Assembly: GCA_963760985.1 (NCBI GenBank)
Contig: CAVXFM010000006.1
Span: forward strand, 1 to 64,000
Length of the DNA: 64,000 bases
Direction of reading: 5' to 3'
Origin: JACRDG01 sp963760985
GTDB lineage: Bacteria; Desulfobacterota; Desulfomonilia; Desulfomonilales; Desulfomonilaceae
Shown: positions 27,309 to 36,381 of the stretch, piece by piece
Layout: every line of letters starts with the position of its first letter
Position numbering within the stretch: position 1 is the first letter of the stretch
The notes under the pieces: generated by a model
The model's input: only the letters and a program-made list of their open reading frames with translations
Told to the model about the DNA's origin: nothing
Database searches by the model: none
Made by a program: the position numbers and the translations under genes

Positions 27309-28979
27309 CTACGATTTCGGGTTCATCACCGCGCGGTAGTGCAGCTGATCGTCGTACATCCGAAGGAACACCTCGTGCTTGGCGTCGTGGTACCTCGCTG
27401 CCGCGCCCTGGCAGGGTTTGATAACCTTATCCGCGGCGCTCATCTTAGTCATCGCTTCCGTAACGGTGGCGCAGTCCCCGGCAGCGACCGCGGCGAGCAT
27501 GGCCGAGCCCAGGAGCATAGCCTCGGGTTCTTTGGGAAGGACGATTTTTCGTCCGGTGATGTCCGCGTGCTCGCGTAGGAAGATTGGATTTTTGGCACCG
27601 CCGCCGGTGAAGAGCACGGTCTCGATCTCGTAGCCGCTCTCGGTCATGGCATCCAGGATGTGGCGGGTGCCATGGGCCACTGCTTGAACTGTAGCGAAGT
27701 AGAGCAACGCGAGATCTTCCAGGCTGTCGCTGAGCCTCAGACCCGAGATCATCCCGCGGGCGTGCGGATTGGCTCTGGGGGAGCGGTTGCCGTGGAAATC
27801 CGGTTGCACGTGGAGTTCCCTGGTAAGCTCCGCGGGAAACTCGGTTCCGGCTGCGAGCTTGTCGAGGACCTCCGCGAGAATTTCGTACACAGTGATCCCG
27901 CGCTGTTTCGCATCTTGCTCAAGCTCACGGGTACGCACGTGGCTGAAGATAATGTGATCGATGAGCGCTCCAGTGGCGGATTGCCCGCCCTCGGTGAGCC
28001 ATAAACCGGGGATCATCGCGGAATAGAACGGCCCCCAGACTCCATCGACAAATCGAGGTTCTTTGGATACCGCCATGTGACAACTGGATGTGCCCCCAAT
28101 GAGCGCCAGCCGCTTTCCCAGCTCAACCTCTTCCCCATCGGTGAGACGTGCTCCAAGCATTCCCACACCGCCTGCGTGCGCGTCAATGATCGACACCGCA
28201 ACAGGGGTTCCCGGACTGAGGCCGAGATCGGTGGCCGCGCGTCGGGTAAGCCCCTGTGCGATGGGTTCGCCCATGGGTCGGATGCGGGTTCCGATGCGCA
28301 GAAAGCCTTCCGATGCGAGTTCACCCAGCCCGATGGACTGCCAGTAGCTCTCGTCCCAGCTCCCCACGCTCCCCAATATGGTCGGCTCTAGGTGACCCTG
28401 GTACGTCCACTTGCACACGGTGGTGCACAGCGAGCGAGTTTCATCGCCGGTGGAGCGGTACGTCAGGAAATCAGCCAGATCAAAAAAGCGACGAGTCCGT
28501 TTCCAGCAATCGGGGAGATTCTCTTTGAGCCAGCTCAGCTTGGGCGACTCCATTTCAGGGGAGATGATCCCGCCCACGTAGCGCAGCACAGGATGTTTTC
28601 CGTCATTGATGCGGGCTGTCTGCTCCAGGGCCCGGTGGTCCATCCACACCACGACGTTCTGTGCGTCGTTTCCGGTAGGGCTTATTGACACAGGCCGATC
28701 GCTCTCGTCCAGGGCTACCAGGGAGCAGGTCGCATCAAAGCCGATCCCGCGTACGTGCGTGACGTCGATGTCAGCCTCGGTGACGGCTTGACGGACCGCT
28801 GCCGTGCAGGCGCTCCAGATGTCGTCCGACGATTGCTCGACGAAATCGGCCTGCGGTTTCCACATCTTAATGGGATGCGCACTCTGTCCGAGCATCTTGC
28901 CGCGGGCGTCGAACACTCCTGCGCGTGCACTCCCGGTGCCCACGTCAATGCCGATATAGCAGCGCCGGCCCAGAGTCAT
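27309..28979 (-). CDS. FGGY-family pentulose (ribulose-type) kinase
   Basis: The 556-residue product is an FGGY kinase of the ribulokinase/FGGY-Ydr109c branch: YIGIDVGTGSARAGVFD (phosphate-1 motif), GFDATCSLVALDE, VVVWMDHRA with the catalytic Asp at about position 115, IIDAHAGGVGMLG, GGTSSCHM and the C-terminal FTGGGAKNPIFLREHADI motif. It phosphorylates a ketopentose such as ribulose with ATP. The start follows one base after the stop region of the upstream isomerase gene (28981-30504), so they form one operon. The isomerase would supply the ketose. The exact sugar cannot be read from sequence. Confidence 0.85.
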   Translation of the reverse strand: MTLGRRCYIGIDVGTGSARAGVFDARGKMLGQSAHPIKMWKPQADFVEQSSDDIWSACTAAVRQAVTEADIDVTHVRGIGFDATCSLVALDESDRPVSISPTGNDAQNVVVWMDHRALEQTARINDGKHPVLRYVGGIISPEMESPKLSWLKENLPDCWKRTRRFFDLADFLTYRSTGDETRSLCTTVCKWTYQGHLEPTILGSVGSWDESYWQSIGLGELASEGFLRIGTRIRPMGEPIAQGLTRRAATDLGLSPGTPVAVSIIDAHAGGVGMLGARLTDGEEVELGKRLALIGGTSSCHMAVSKEPRFVDGVWGPFYSAMIPGLWLTEGGQSATGALIDHIIFSHVRTRELEQDAKQRGITVYEILAEVLDKLAAGTEFPAELTRELHVQPDFHGNRSPRANPHARGMISGLRLSDSLEDLALLYFATVQAVAHGTRHILDAMTESGYEIETVLFTGGGAKNPIFLREHADITGRKIVLPKEPEAMLLGSAMLAAVAAGDCATVTEAMTKMSAADKVIKPCQGAAARYHDAKHEVFLRMYDDQLHYRAVMNPKS

Positions 28980-28980
28980 A

Positions 28981-30504
28981 TTATGCGCTCCTTCCTAGAA
29001 AACGCACTCTAAAGCCGAGCGTTTGCGAGAGTGCGGCCATTTCTTCAAGGATGTCTCCGTACGCCACGGCAATGTGATTGCTCAGATAGTGCGCCATAAG
29101 GGTTTCTCGCGAGATGCCCAGATCCGCGGCCATGAACGGCCACTCACGCGTGGTTCCGCACCACCACTGCTCACGGATTTGCTCGGGGAGCGTGACCACT
29201 TCTCCTTGCCCCACGTCCATCCACAGCTCGTCGTCTTTGAGAAAGGCCCTGGCCCACGTGATGTCGCCCGGCAGGGCTTCACCCGCGAAGGTGCCGCCGG
29301 GGATCGGGAAATACTCCGCGGGTTGCCGGTACGAGTGGACACCCTTGAGCGAGTGGGGCTCGCCGCTCATCGCGTACCCGCCACAAGAGCCAGAGTTGAG
29401 CAGCACCCACAAGAATCGTCCCTGATATTCCGCACCCCAGCGCACATCGTGGAACATCACAGCCTGGTGCAGGCCTTTGGCCTTGAGGAGCCGCTTCATC
29501 AACTCCATGGGCACGAGGTTGCCCTGATCTCCCTCTGTGGAAGTGATGATCACGTCGCCGTTGCTCTCCGGGCGGCACACGGAATTGAGCAGCCCTTCCG
29601 CGAAATCCGACGGCGGCCGCAGCGGCACCAGACCGAGCTGATACTGCCAACCCACGCAGTCGGCCTTGAATTCGGTCACCAGGTCGAGCACGGTCAGGTA
29701 GTCCCGCAGCTGTTCCCGGGTGGCGTTTTCGTCGAAGTCGTCCGCCCCGTCCTCGCGCCAGTGGAACTGCACGCCGCTTTCCTTTACAAAGGCCATCGCC
29801 CGGTTGAGCCGGTCGTCGGAGATGGAACGGCCCCGGTCGATGATCCAGGCCTGGTCGACTTTGTGTTCGGAGAATCCCACAGGAGCCATCCGCCGCGGGC
29901 CAAAGTACCCGTTGATCATGCCCATCGACGTGTCTCCGAGCATCAGCGCGAGAATCCTTCTTTTCCTGATCTCCTCCGCGACGCTCCTCGCACGAACGTG
30001 AGCCTCTCTGGATATAGGAACCGAATAGCCGATCTGCTCCGCGGAGTACCCGATGCGGCCGGTGTTGCACCACTCGGCCAAACGAGCCATGAACGCGTCG
30101 TCTGCGGTCCAGTCTTCCGCGTCGGTCCACACGCGGGAGAACTTGCGGCCCAGGCTCTCCAGGCAGGCTCCTGTGTTGAGCAAGCCGACGAGGCCCGGCC
30201 ACTGCCCAGAGAAATTACTCGCGAGCAGCAACGGACTGTCTTTGCCGACCACGCCGTCAGTGGTGTGCGGCCCGTAGCACCAGTGCACGAACACGCCGAT
30301 GAGAGGGTCATCCACGGGGCCGAGCTTCTCGATGGCTTCGTGGGGTCGCGTGAGAAACCCTTCGATGCGATAGCTCGTACGACCGAGTTTCTTCAGCGCG
30401 CGCTCCAGTTGTACCGTGGCCTCCTCCGCGTTCGGCCGAGCCAGGTCGTTGGGTTTGGCGCGGTAATCGCCGGGCCAGAAAATGCCGATTTTGGTGCGGG
30501 ACAT
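28981..30504 (-). CDS. L-fucose/L-arabinose isomerase-family protein
   Basis: The 507-residue product belongs to the FucI/AraA fold group: it starts KIGIFWPGDYRAKPNDLA, has LMLGDTSMGMINGYFGP in the middle (Mn-binding region of FucI-like enzymes includes Glu/Asp around CRPESNGDVIITSTEGDQG), and the C-terminal FHDVRWGAEYQGRFLWVLLNSG. Relatives interconvert aldoses and ketoses. It is first in an operon with the FGGY kinase, which fits an isomerase-kinase pathway for a pentose or 6-deoxyhexose. The start ATG 30504 has GGAGAAG upstream. A long open frame lies on the opposite strand over the whole gene and is an artefact of its codon use. Confidence 0.8.
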   Translation of the reverse strand: MSRTKIGIFWPGDYRAKPNDLARPNAEEATVQLERALKKLGRTSYRIEGFLTRPHEAIEKLGPVDDPLIGVFVHWCYGPHTTDGVVGKDSPLLLASNFSGQWPGLVGLLNTGACLESLGRKFSRVWTDAEDWTADDAFMARLAEWCNTGRIGYSAEQIGYSVPISREAHVRARSVAEEIRKRRILALMLGDTSMGMINGYFGPRRMAPVGFSEHKVDQAWIIDRGRSISDDRLNRAMAFVKESGVQFHWREDGADDFDENATREQLRDYLTVLDLVTEFKADCVGWQYQLGLVPLRPPSDFAEGLLNSVCRPESNGDVIITSTEGDQGNLVPMELMKRLLKAKGLHQAVMFHDVRWGAEYQGRFLWVLLNSGSCGGYAMSGEPHSLKGVHSYRQPAEYFPIPGGTFAGEALPGDITWARAFLKDDELWMDVGQGEVVTLPEQIREQWWCGTTREWPFMAADLGISRETLMAHYLSNHIAVAYGDILEEMAALSQTLGFRVRFLGRSA

Positions 30505-30634
30505 TTCTTCTCCTTCACCTGACGGATTGCAGGGCCATCATACCATTTTTTATCCCAAGGGCTCCAACACGATTGACGCGAGCATTTACATCATACAGAC
30601 TCATAGATGTCATTTTGATGAGGGGTACATCGAG

Positions 30635-30832
30635 ATGAGAACCACGCTGAATATTGAAGACCAATTGATCGAGAAGGCCTCGGAATTGACTGGCATTAAG
30701 GAAAAAACCACACTGGTGAAACTTGGCCTCGAAGCTTTGATAGCCAGAGAAAGTGCCAAAAGACTGGCAGAATTGGGCGGGACAGAGAAGCACTTGAAGG
30801 CGATTCCACGGAGAAGGATCACGGAGCAGTGA
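30635..30832 (+). CDS. vapB: VapB-type antitoxin
   Basis: ATG 30635 (AGGGG upstream) encodes 65 residues: MRTTLNIEDQLIEKASELTG, then KEKTTLVKLGLEALIARES, a ribbon-helix-helix of the VapB/DUF2191 type, and a charged tail (HLKAIPRRRITEQ) that would enter the toxin site. The stop overlaps the VapC start by ATGA, so translation is coupled. Upstream in-frame start 30482 overlaps the isomerase and was rejected. Confidence 0.8.
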   Translation: MRTTLNIEDQLIEKASELTGIKEKTTLVKLGLEALIARESAKRLAELGGTEKHLKAIPRRRITEQ

Positions 30833-31200
30833 AGATGGTTCTTATAGATTCCTCAGTGTGGGTACGTCACCTTCGGGGGGGCGACCCCGACCTCAGACAG
30901 CTTCTGAATGAGGGATACGAAATGTGTCACCCGATCATTGTGGGCGAGCTCGCGTGTGGCAACATGAAGAATAGAAGCGAAATCCTCTCCTTCTTACAAC
31001 TCCTGCCCCAGGCAGCCCTGGCACAACACGAAGAAATCCTCCAGTTCATAGAATTGAACCAGTTGATGGGAAAAGGTCTCGGGTACATTGACGCCCATCT
31101 CTCTGCCTCTGCCATGTGAACAAGGGTCCCCTTGTTTAGTTATGACAAGAGGCTCAATGAGATGTTGGGTATCCGATACGATCCGGTAGTATGCAGATAA
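30829..31200 (+). pseudogene. vapC: VapC PIN-domain toxin with in-frame TGA
   Basis: The PIN domain has its first acidic residue in VLIDSSVWVRHLRGGD, Glu in VGELACGN, and GYIDAHLSASAM with the third acid. A TGA at 31117-31119 then interrupts; the same frame continues TRVPLFSYDKRLNEMLGIRY to a stop at 31200, giving the family's usual C-terminus with the fourth Asp in YDKRL. A nonsense change of a leucine codon is the simplest reading. VapC toxins are Mg-dependent RNases. A second, broken copy of the 3' end lies at 34440-34510. Confidence 0.75.
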
Positions 31201-31206
31201 CTAGGG

Positions 31207-31287
31207 AGTTCCGAGTGTAGGGTACACCATACCTAATGGATCTGACTTTCCACCACATCAACAATTACATATGGTGTACCCGGAACT
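31207..31287 (+). repeat. imperfect inverted repeat with perfect 12-bp arms
   Basis: GGGTACACCATA (31220-31231) and TATGGTGTACCC (31270-31281) are perfect inverted copies separated by 38 bases; AGTTCC (31207-31212) and GGAACT (31282-31287) extend the stem after a 7-base bulge. It sits just after vapC. It could be a small non-autonomous element, a relic of one, or a transcription terminator-like stem without T run. Confidence 0.6.
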
Positions 31288-31453
31288 CCAGAGTCTGGGC
31301 GACCATGTGAATAAGGCCTTGGAAATGTATATGCGCTGGCTCCAAGATCAGGAGGGTGTCCCTGTACCTGGCCTGAGCCCCGCCCTCGGCAAGAGGCTGA
31401 TACGGAACGGACAGAAAGAAGAGATTGAGATGATTCCTCAGTGTGAGAACTGA
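31271..31453 (+). CDS. short possible protein
   Basis: A 60-codon frame begins inside the right arm of the inverted repeat and encodes ELQSLGDHVNKALEMYMRWLQDQ and a charged end. Composition is helical and plausible, but no family or binding site supports it. It could equally be non-coding. Confidence 0.25.
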   Translation: MVYPELQSLGDHVNKALEMYMRWLQDQEGVPVPGLSPALGKRLIRNGQKEEIEMIPQCEN

Positions 31454-31852
31454 GTCAACGGTTACGGGACCGTGAAGAGGCAGAGGTTTTCAGGATGGAA
31501 GGAAGAAAGGCAGGCCCATGAGCAAAAGGTTTCGACTGGGGGCTCCCTTCGACGAACAGCATCCACGGATGGGCCTTTGGAGAGAAGGATAATGGTGTAT
31601 GCGCAGACGCCGGGATTGTGTAATCCATTTGAAATGGTGGTCCAGGATCAATCGACCGAGACCTTTCATACGGGCAATAGGGACATCAGAGAGAATTGAC
31701 GTTCTTTTTGAGGCGATTACCCGGAAGCGGAAAATGGTGCCGAAGGACATTGACTGTTTCGACCAGAAATCGGTTGTCTCCTGATGACCGAGGCAGGAAA
31801 GGTTACGATCGTGTTCAGTGGGCACATTGGTGGTAAAAATCGGGAGCTCCTT

Positions 31853-33505
31853 ATGACCGATCAAGGCCGTCACGGGAACATGAGCCCGTGGCTGTGGGCG
31901 GTTGTTGTCGTCCTGGCATGCTTTCAATGGGGGGGAAGCGTCTCAGCAGACGGTTCCTTCGACAATCAACTTCTCAACGCAGTAGATAATGGGTCCCAAG
32001 GGCTTGTGAAGGCGCTTCTTGAGCAGGGGGCGCAGGTCAACGCGAGAGACCAGGATGGCCGGACAGGGCTCATTAAGGCTGCGAGACGTGGCGACCTGCA
32101 GATCGCGAAGATGCTGATCGAGAAAGGGGCCGACGTGCACGCAAAGAACAGGGGCGGCTGGACGGCCCTCTCCTTTGCTGCCGCGGAAGGCCACGTCAGA
32201 TTGGTAGAGTTGTTGCTGCGTGCGGGAGCGAACCCGGAGGTGATTGACAACGACGGGAGGACACCACTCGGTCTGGCGGTAGCTAGAGGGCAGCTGGAAG
32301 TGGTGAGAGTGCTTTTGAGGCAGACCACTGATATCGACACTAGAGCCAGTTTTTGCCGCATTTTGAGGGCCGCTGTGCGAGGAGGCAGTCCTGAAGTCGT
32401 GAAGATGCTCTTGGATAGGGGTGCCCCTCTTGATTCAGTCAAGGAATGCCTTTCGCAGGCCGTTGTGCAAGCTGCCAGGGATAATAGCCTTGCAGTCGTG
32501 AGAGTGCTCCTGCAGCAAGGTGGTGAAGCTAACGCACGAGACTACAAGGGCTCGCCAGCCCTGGTGGAGGCATCAGAGCCAGGCAATGTTGCGGTTGCGA
32601 AACTGCTTATAGATCGCGGAGCCCGTGTTAACGCCTCGGACAGCCTTGGTGCAACGGCTCTGCTGCGTGCTGCAGGAGCAGGGCACCGCGAAATGGTAAG
32701 ACTTCTGTTGGATTCGGGGGCTGATATAGGAAGCGGGGACCGCCGCGGTCGGACCGCCTTGATGTGGGCGGCCCGAGGTCATTCTGAAAACCAGTCGGAT
32801 ATTGAGGCGATGCTCCTCCAAAAGGGAGCCGATGTGAATGCCAAGAACCAATACGGCAGGACCGCACTTATGTGGGTAGCGGTACATGGGAAAGCGGAAC
32901 TTACCCGTATGTTTCTCGAGCACGGTGCTGACCCCAATGCACAGGGGGAGAACGGATGGACCGCGGCAATGTGGGCTGCGTGGAAGGGGCACACGGAAGT
33001 GGCGCGCTTGCTCATCTCACATGGCGCGCGAATGACCCTCACGGTAGCTGCCATGCTCGGCAAAGAGAAGGACGTCCGACACCTTCTCGAGAAAGATCGT
33101 CAGGTGAACGATCAGATTGCCGACGGTTTCACGCCGCTTATGGCGGCGGCAGCGAGAGGGCATACGACCATCGTGAAACTATTGCTGGACGCGGGAGCTC
33201 GCGTCAATGCAGCGGATGAAACTGGGCAGACTCCTCTCATGTATGGCGTAGCTGCGGGCAAGGTAGCAGTAGCGAAGCTTCTTCTCAGCAGCGGCGCCGA
33301 TGTCAACGCGAAGGACAGGTATGACCGGACCGCACTGATGTTGGCAGCTGAACAGCACAACTCCACGCTTGTGAAAGAACTCCTGGCCGCGGGGGCTGAT
33401 GCCAGGTCAAAGACGAGGTTTGAGCAAACGGCACTCAGTTTTTCGCAGAGCAAAGGCCGCTGCCCAGAGGTCGAGCGACTCCTGTTGCAGCAAGGGGGCA
33501 AGTAG
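31853..33505 (+). CDS. secreted ankyrin-repeat protein
   Basis: ATG 31853 (GGGAGC upstream) starts a signal peptide with helix WLWAVVVVLACFQWGG and likely cleavage after SVSA. About 14 ankyrin repeats follow over residues 40-545, most with the pattern DxxGRTALxxAAxxGH-xxVxxLLxxGADVNA. One repeat near residues 415-440 is shortened (MTLTVAAMLGKEKDVRHLL) and the units near 170-215 lack the leading turn. Such exported ankyrin proteins mediate protein-protein contacts in the periplasm; the partner is unknown. It is a single gene among accessory genes. Earlier in-frame start 31784 gives a non-signal N-terminus and was rejected. Confidence 0.85.
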   Translation: MTDQGRHGNMSPWLWAVVVVLACFQWGGSVSADGSFDNQLLNAVDNGSQGLVKALLEQGAQVNARDQDGRTGLIKAARRGDLQIAKMLIEKGADVHAKNRGGWTALSFAAAEGHVRLVELLLRAGANPEVIDNDGRTPLGLAVARGQLEVVRVLLRQTTDIDTRASFCRILRAAVRGGSPEVVKMLLDRGAPLDSVKECLSQAVVQAARDNSLAVVRVLLQQGGEANARDYKGSPALVEASEPGNVAVAKLLIDRGARVNASDSLGATALLRAAGAGHREMVRLLLDSGADIGSGDRRGRTALMWAARGHSENQSDIEAMLLQKGADVNAKNQYGRTALMWVAVHGKAELTRMFLEHGADPNAQGENGWTAAMWAAWKGHTEVARLLISHGARMTLTVAAMLGKEKDVRHLLEKDRQVNDQIADGFTPLMAAAARGHTTIVKLLLDAGARVNAADETGQTPLMYGVAAGKVAVAKLLLSSGADVNAKDRYDRTALMLAAEQHNSTLVKELLAAGADARSKTRFEQTALSFSQSKGRCPEVERLLLQQGGK

Positions 33506-33740
33506 TGTGCTCGTTGGGAGAGATCCCCCCTGACAGATGCCGACTGTCGCTCGGTTTCCGTTCCTGAAAGGACAGATGTACGGACCGTGTGTACAGGCTT
33601 TCGTAGGCGGCTGGACGTATTCGGAAAGACGACGGAAATACTAGGCTACCCCTGGAACGGCTCTGTGCTCCTCAGGAGCTCTCACGATACGTTTTTGGGC
33701 GAGACCAGACGTACCCAGACATCACCTGAGGCAACTCGAA

Positions 33741-34197
33741 ATGACAGATCACGAAAAGAAGCAGCAAAGGAGCCGATTCGTAACATGGTTGAAACGAGCT
33801 TTTGTTCTAGCGATTGTCAGCGCGGCCCTGATTGGGGTGTTGGTTGTAATCAATCTGCCGACAGCCCATGAACTTGTTATCAGTAACACCTCGGGTCGCG
33901 AGGTTCGGTTCGAAAAGGGTACTCGTAGACGGTGAGGAAATCTGGGGCGGACCAGAATTCATTCCGTCAAGATCCTCGTCCTCGACGCCTTGGCTTACAG
34001 GTCTTCCAGATAGGATTTCCCTTGGCTTTAACACGTCCAAGGGATCTGTGGAGCTGAAACTGGTGACCTTGAATCAGCTCAGGGAACCGGACGAGGTTTC
34101 ATGCCGTTTGGAGATATCTTCTAATCATTGTCGATTCGAGGCTTACTATCAGGAAGGCCTCCTGATCTGTACCAAGTGTGAAGATTACAGGGATTAG
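33741..34197 (+). pseudogene. membrane-anchored protein of unknown function, frameshifted
   Basis: ATG 33741 encodes a basic N-terminus (EKKQQRSRFVTWLKR), one membrane helix (AFVLAIVSAALIGVLVVINL) and the start of an extracytoplasmic part (ELVISNTSGREVRFE). Near 33915 the frame shifts, after which the other frame continues RVLVDGEEIWGGPEFIPSR to CKCED-like Cys-containing end (LLICTKCEDYRD) at 34197. One base restores a protein of about 150 residues with a single anchor. No family recognised. Confidence 0.5.
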
Positions 34198-34729
34198 GCA
34201 TCTATCGTCAGAGGATTAGAGGCAGTTCCCACAAGCTCTCTTTGAGCCTTAAATAGGAGTCTATGGTTTTGCTTTTTCGCAGAGCGGTCGCACATTCCGC
34301 TTGCCCATCGGCCTTTCTCCCCCAGTTTGTTGTCAAACCGTCAATGGCAGGAACGCCGGTCATTTTCACATGATTCCTTTGAATTATCCACATATTGACC
34401 CAAAAAAGGCAAAACTGTAGTATCAACCGGAGTCCCCATGTGGGCTACGACAAGAGGCTCAATGAGGCCCAACGAGTTGCTGGGCATAAGATACGATCCG
34501 GTATTTGTAGGATGGCCCGCTCACCAATCCGAGAATCAACCACGGAGCAAGTCTATCGTTCGGGACCGCTTGTGGCGGTGGGGCGTTTGTGGTAACTCTT
34601 GAGAAGCAGACAGGCTGGGACCTGAGCAAGGGCCGAGCAGGGATGCTGTAGAAGCACCCTGTGCCAAACGATGTGGTGTGCCCCGAAACCTTGACGCTGG
34701 AGCCACTCCGGCGTATGTGTGGAGGCAAC
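34198..34729. other. intergenic region with vapC 3' remnant
   Basis: No intact gene. 34440-34510 repeats the end of vapC at 31145-31195: TACGACAAGAGGCTCAATGAG, a 12-base insertion, then TGGGCATAAGATACGATCC. The copied frame is broken, so it is a remnant of a second VapBC locus or of duplication. Confidence 0.6.
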
Positions 34730-34945
34730 ATGCCTGCGGTAACCCTGAAGGCGCATTACGATGGCGAACGGATTGTCCTCGACGAGCCGTTCGAGATCCC
34801 CCCAAATTCACCCCTTATGGTGACCGTGTTGCCCCCGACTGAGGTGGTGGTGGACGAGGATTGGTTCTTGGTAGTCCGGAAGGCGCTTTCCGCCGCGTAC
34901 GGCACGGATGAGCCTGACTATGGCATCGAGGACCTCCGTCGATGA
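34730..34945 (+). CDS. antitoxin of MazF/PemK-like pair
   Basis: ATG 34730 with GGAGG encodes 71 residues: AVTLKAHYDGERIVLDEPFEI, PNSPLMVTVLP, then an acidic helical end (ALSAAYGTDEPDYGIEDLRR). The first half matches the AF2212/DUF104-like antitoxin beta fold, and the second is the usual toxin-binding tail. The stop overlaps the toxin start by ATGA. An upstream in-frame ATG at 34661 lacks a site. Confidence 0.65.
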   Translation: MPAVTLKAHYDGERIVLDEPFEIPPNSPLMVTVLPPTEVVVDEDWFLVVRKALSAAYGTDEPDYGIEDLRR

Positions 34946-35285
34946 CAGAAGGTGACGTTGTTCTGACGCCGCTGCCCCAAGCTGACGGGCAAGTCAAGAA
35001 TCGCCCCGCTGTTGTTCTTAGGGCAATGCCTCCGCACGGAGATCTTCTCGTCTGCGGGGCCAGCACACAGCTTCAAAATGAGACTCCCGGCTGGTGATAC
35101 GACCGGGCGATCCGGATTTCGCCGCCAGTGGCCTGAGGGCCGCCTCTCTCATCCGTCTTGGCTTTCTGGCAGTACTTCCGGTCAGCAGTTTTCTCGGATC
35201 GATTGGGTCAATCTCTCCTGAAAGACATTGTCGCCTTGTGCAGCGGCTCTCCGAATACCTCGTCCGTGGCCGCGAAGCGGTCTGA
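34942..35285 (+). pseudogene. MazF/PemK-like toxin, frameshifted
   Basis: ATG 34942 overlaps the antitoxin stop. The first frame gives GDVVLTPLPQADGQVKNRPAV and LLVCGASTQLQN, the typical start of PemK/MazF-like endoribonucleases (GDVV and RPAVVL). A stop follows at about 35092, but the neighbouring frame carries on from 35094 with IRPGDPDFAASGLRAASLIR and a family-like C-terminus ending at 35285. A small indel near 35088 therefore splits a toxin of about 115 residues. If real, the antitoxin is orphaned. Confidence 0.65.
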
Positions 35286-35424
35286 CAACGCCATGCACCA
35301 GACTTGCTCATATCTTACGTGTGAAGACACCATACTTTATCGTCTGACTTTGAGCGCTGGTGCGACGGCCCAAGAGCGGAACAATGCGGTCCATGTCCCC
35401 CGAATTCGCGAATCCAAACCTCAC

Positions 35425-36381
35425 TTACGCCGTGTCGCCCGCTTTGCCGCGGGTGAACTGGTCCACCGCCACTGCCAGCACGATCACCACGCCGATCACA
35501 ATGAGCTGAGCGTTTGTGGAGATGCCCACGAGGGTGCATCCGTTGCGCAAGAAGCTGATGAGCAAGGTGCCCACGATGGTTCCCGTGATGGTCCCGCGGC
35601 CTCCGGAAAGACTGGCGCCGCCGATGACCACCGCGGCGATGACGTCGAGTTCTGCACCCACGCCCGCGGTGGGTTGTGCGGAGACGGTGCGGCTCATGGC
35701 GATCATCGCGCCGAGCCCGGTGAGCAGACCGCCGAGAGTGTAGATGCCGATCAGAGTCCGGTCGACTCTCACGCCCGCGTGGTGAGCGGCTTCCACGTTG
35801 GAACCGATGGCGTACGTATGACGACCGAACCGCGTGAACTGCAGGATGGCTCCTGCCACGGCAATGACCGCGAGGAACAGGACCACCGAAATCGGTATCC
35901 CCATCACAGTGCCTTCACCCAGGTAGCGGTACGATGACACGTTGATCGGCTGTCCGTCGTACATGACCAGCGCTATGCCACGGTACAAACTCATGGTGCC
36001 TAAAGTGGCAATAAACGGTTGGAGCTTCAGCCTGGTGATCAACGCTCCCGAGACCACACCGCCCACAGCTCCTGCCAGGAGCCCGACCGCTGTTCCCAGG
36101 GCTATCAGTGCCCCAGAAGGTTCCTCGCCACCGAGCCCGATCATTGTTCCGGCCGCGCACATGCCGCATAACGCGAGCAGGGAACCCACCGACAGATCGA
36201 TGCCGCCGGAAATGATGACAAACGTCATCCCCACCGCGATGATGCCGTACACTGACGAGCGGCGCAGCACGTTGAGGAAATTGTCGAGGGTCAGGAAACT
36301 GTCGGGCTGCCAGAGCGACAGGATCGCGATGACCAGGAAGAGGCTCCCGAATGGAAGCAGTTCTCGCACGAGTTTATTCAT
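35425..36381 (-). CDS. sugar ABC transporter permease, RbsC type
   Basis: The 318-residue product has 8-10 membrane helices and BPD_transp_2 hallmarks: GMTFVIISGGIDLSVGSLLAL, LQPFIATLGTMSLYRGIAL, TRFGRHTYAIGSNVEAAHHAGV and the cytosolic EAA-like loop. It ends with a basic tail. Its start overlaps the ATPase gene by ATGA, so rbsB-rbsA-rbsC-like genes form one operon on the minus strand. With RbsA- and RbsB-like proteins it would import a pentose or related sugar. A kinase-isomerase operon 5 kb away is the likely catabolic partner. Confidence 0.9.
   Translation of the reverse strand: MNKLVRELLPFGSLFLVIAILSLWQPDSFLTLDNFLNVLRRSSVYGIIAVGMTFVIISGGIDLSVGSLLALCGMCAAGTMIGLGGEEPSGALIALGTAVGLLAGAVGGVVSGALITRLKLQPFIATLGTMSLYRGIALVMYDGQPINVSSYRYLGEGTVMGIPISVVLFLAVIAVAGAILQFTRFGRHTYAIGSNVEAAHHAGVRVDRTLIGIYTLGGLLTGLGAMIAMSRTVSAQPTAGVGAELDVIAAVVIGGASLSGGRGTITGTIVGTLLISFLRNGCTLVGISTNAQLIVIGVVIVLAVAVDQFTRGKAGDTA

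Noticed and set aside
29023..30522. A 499-codon open frame on the plus strand
   Set aside because: It lies entirely over the isomerase gene on the other strand, is rich in His/Arg/Pro/Val from codon reversal, and has no recognisable domain.
31117..31119. Selenocysteine reading of the TGA in vapC
   Set aside because: The position is a leucine-type site in the PIN fold, no hairpin follows, and a toxin has no reason for selenocysteine.
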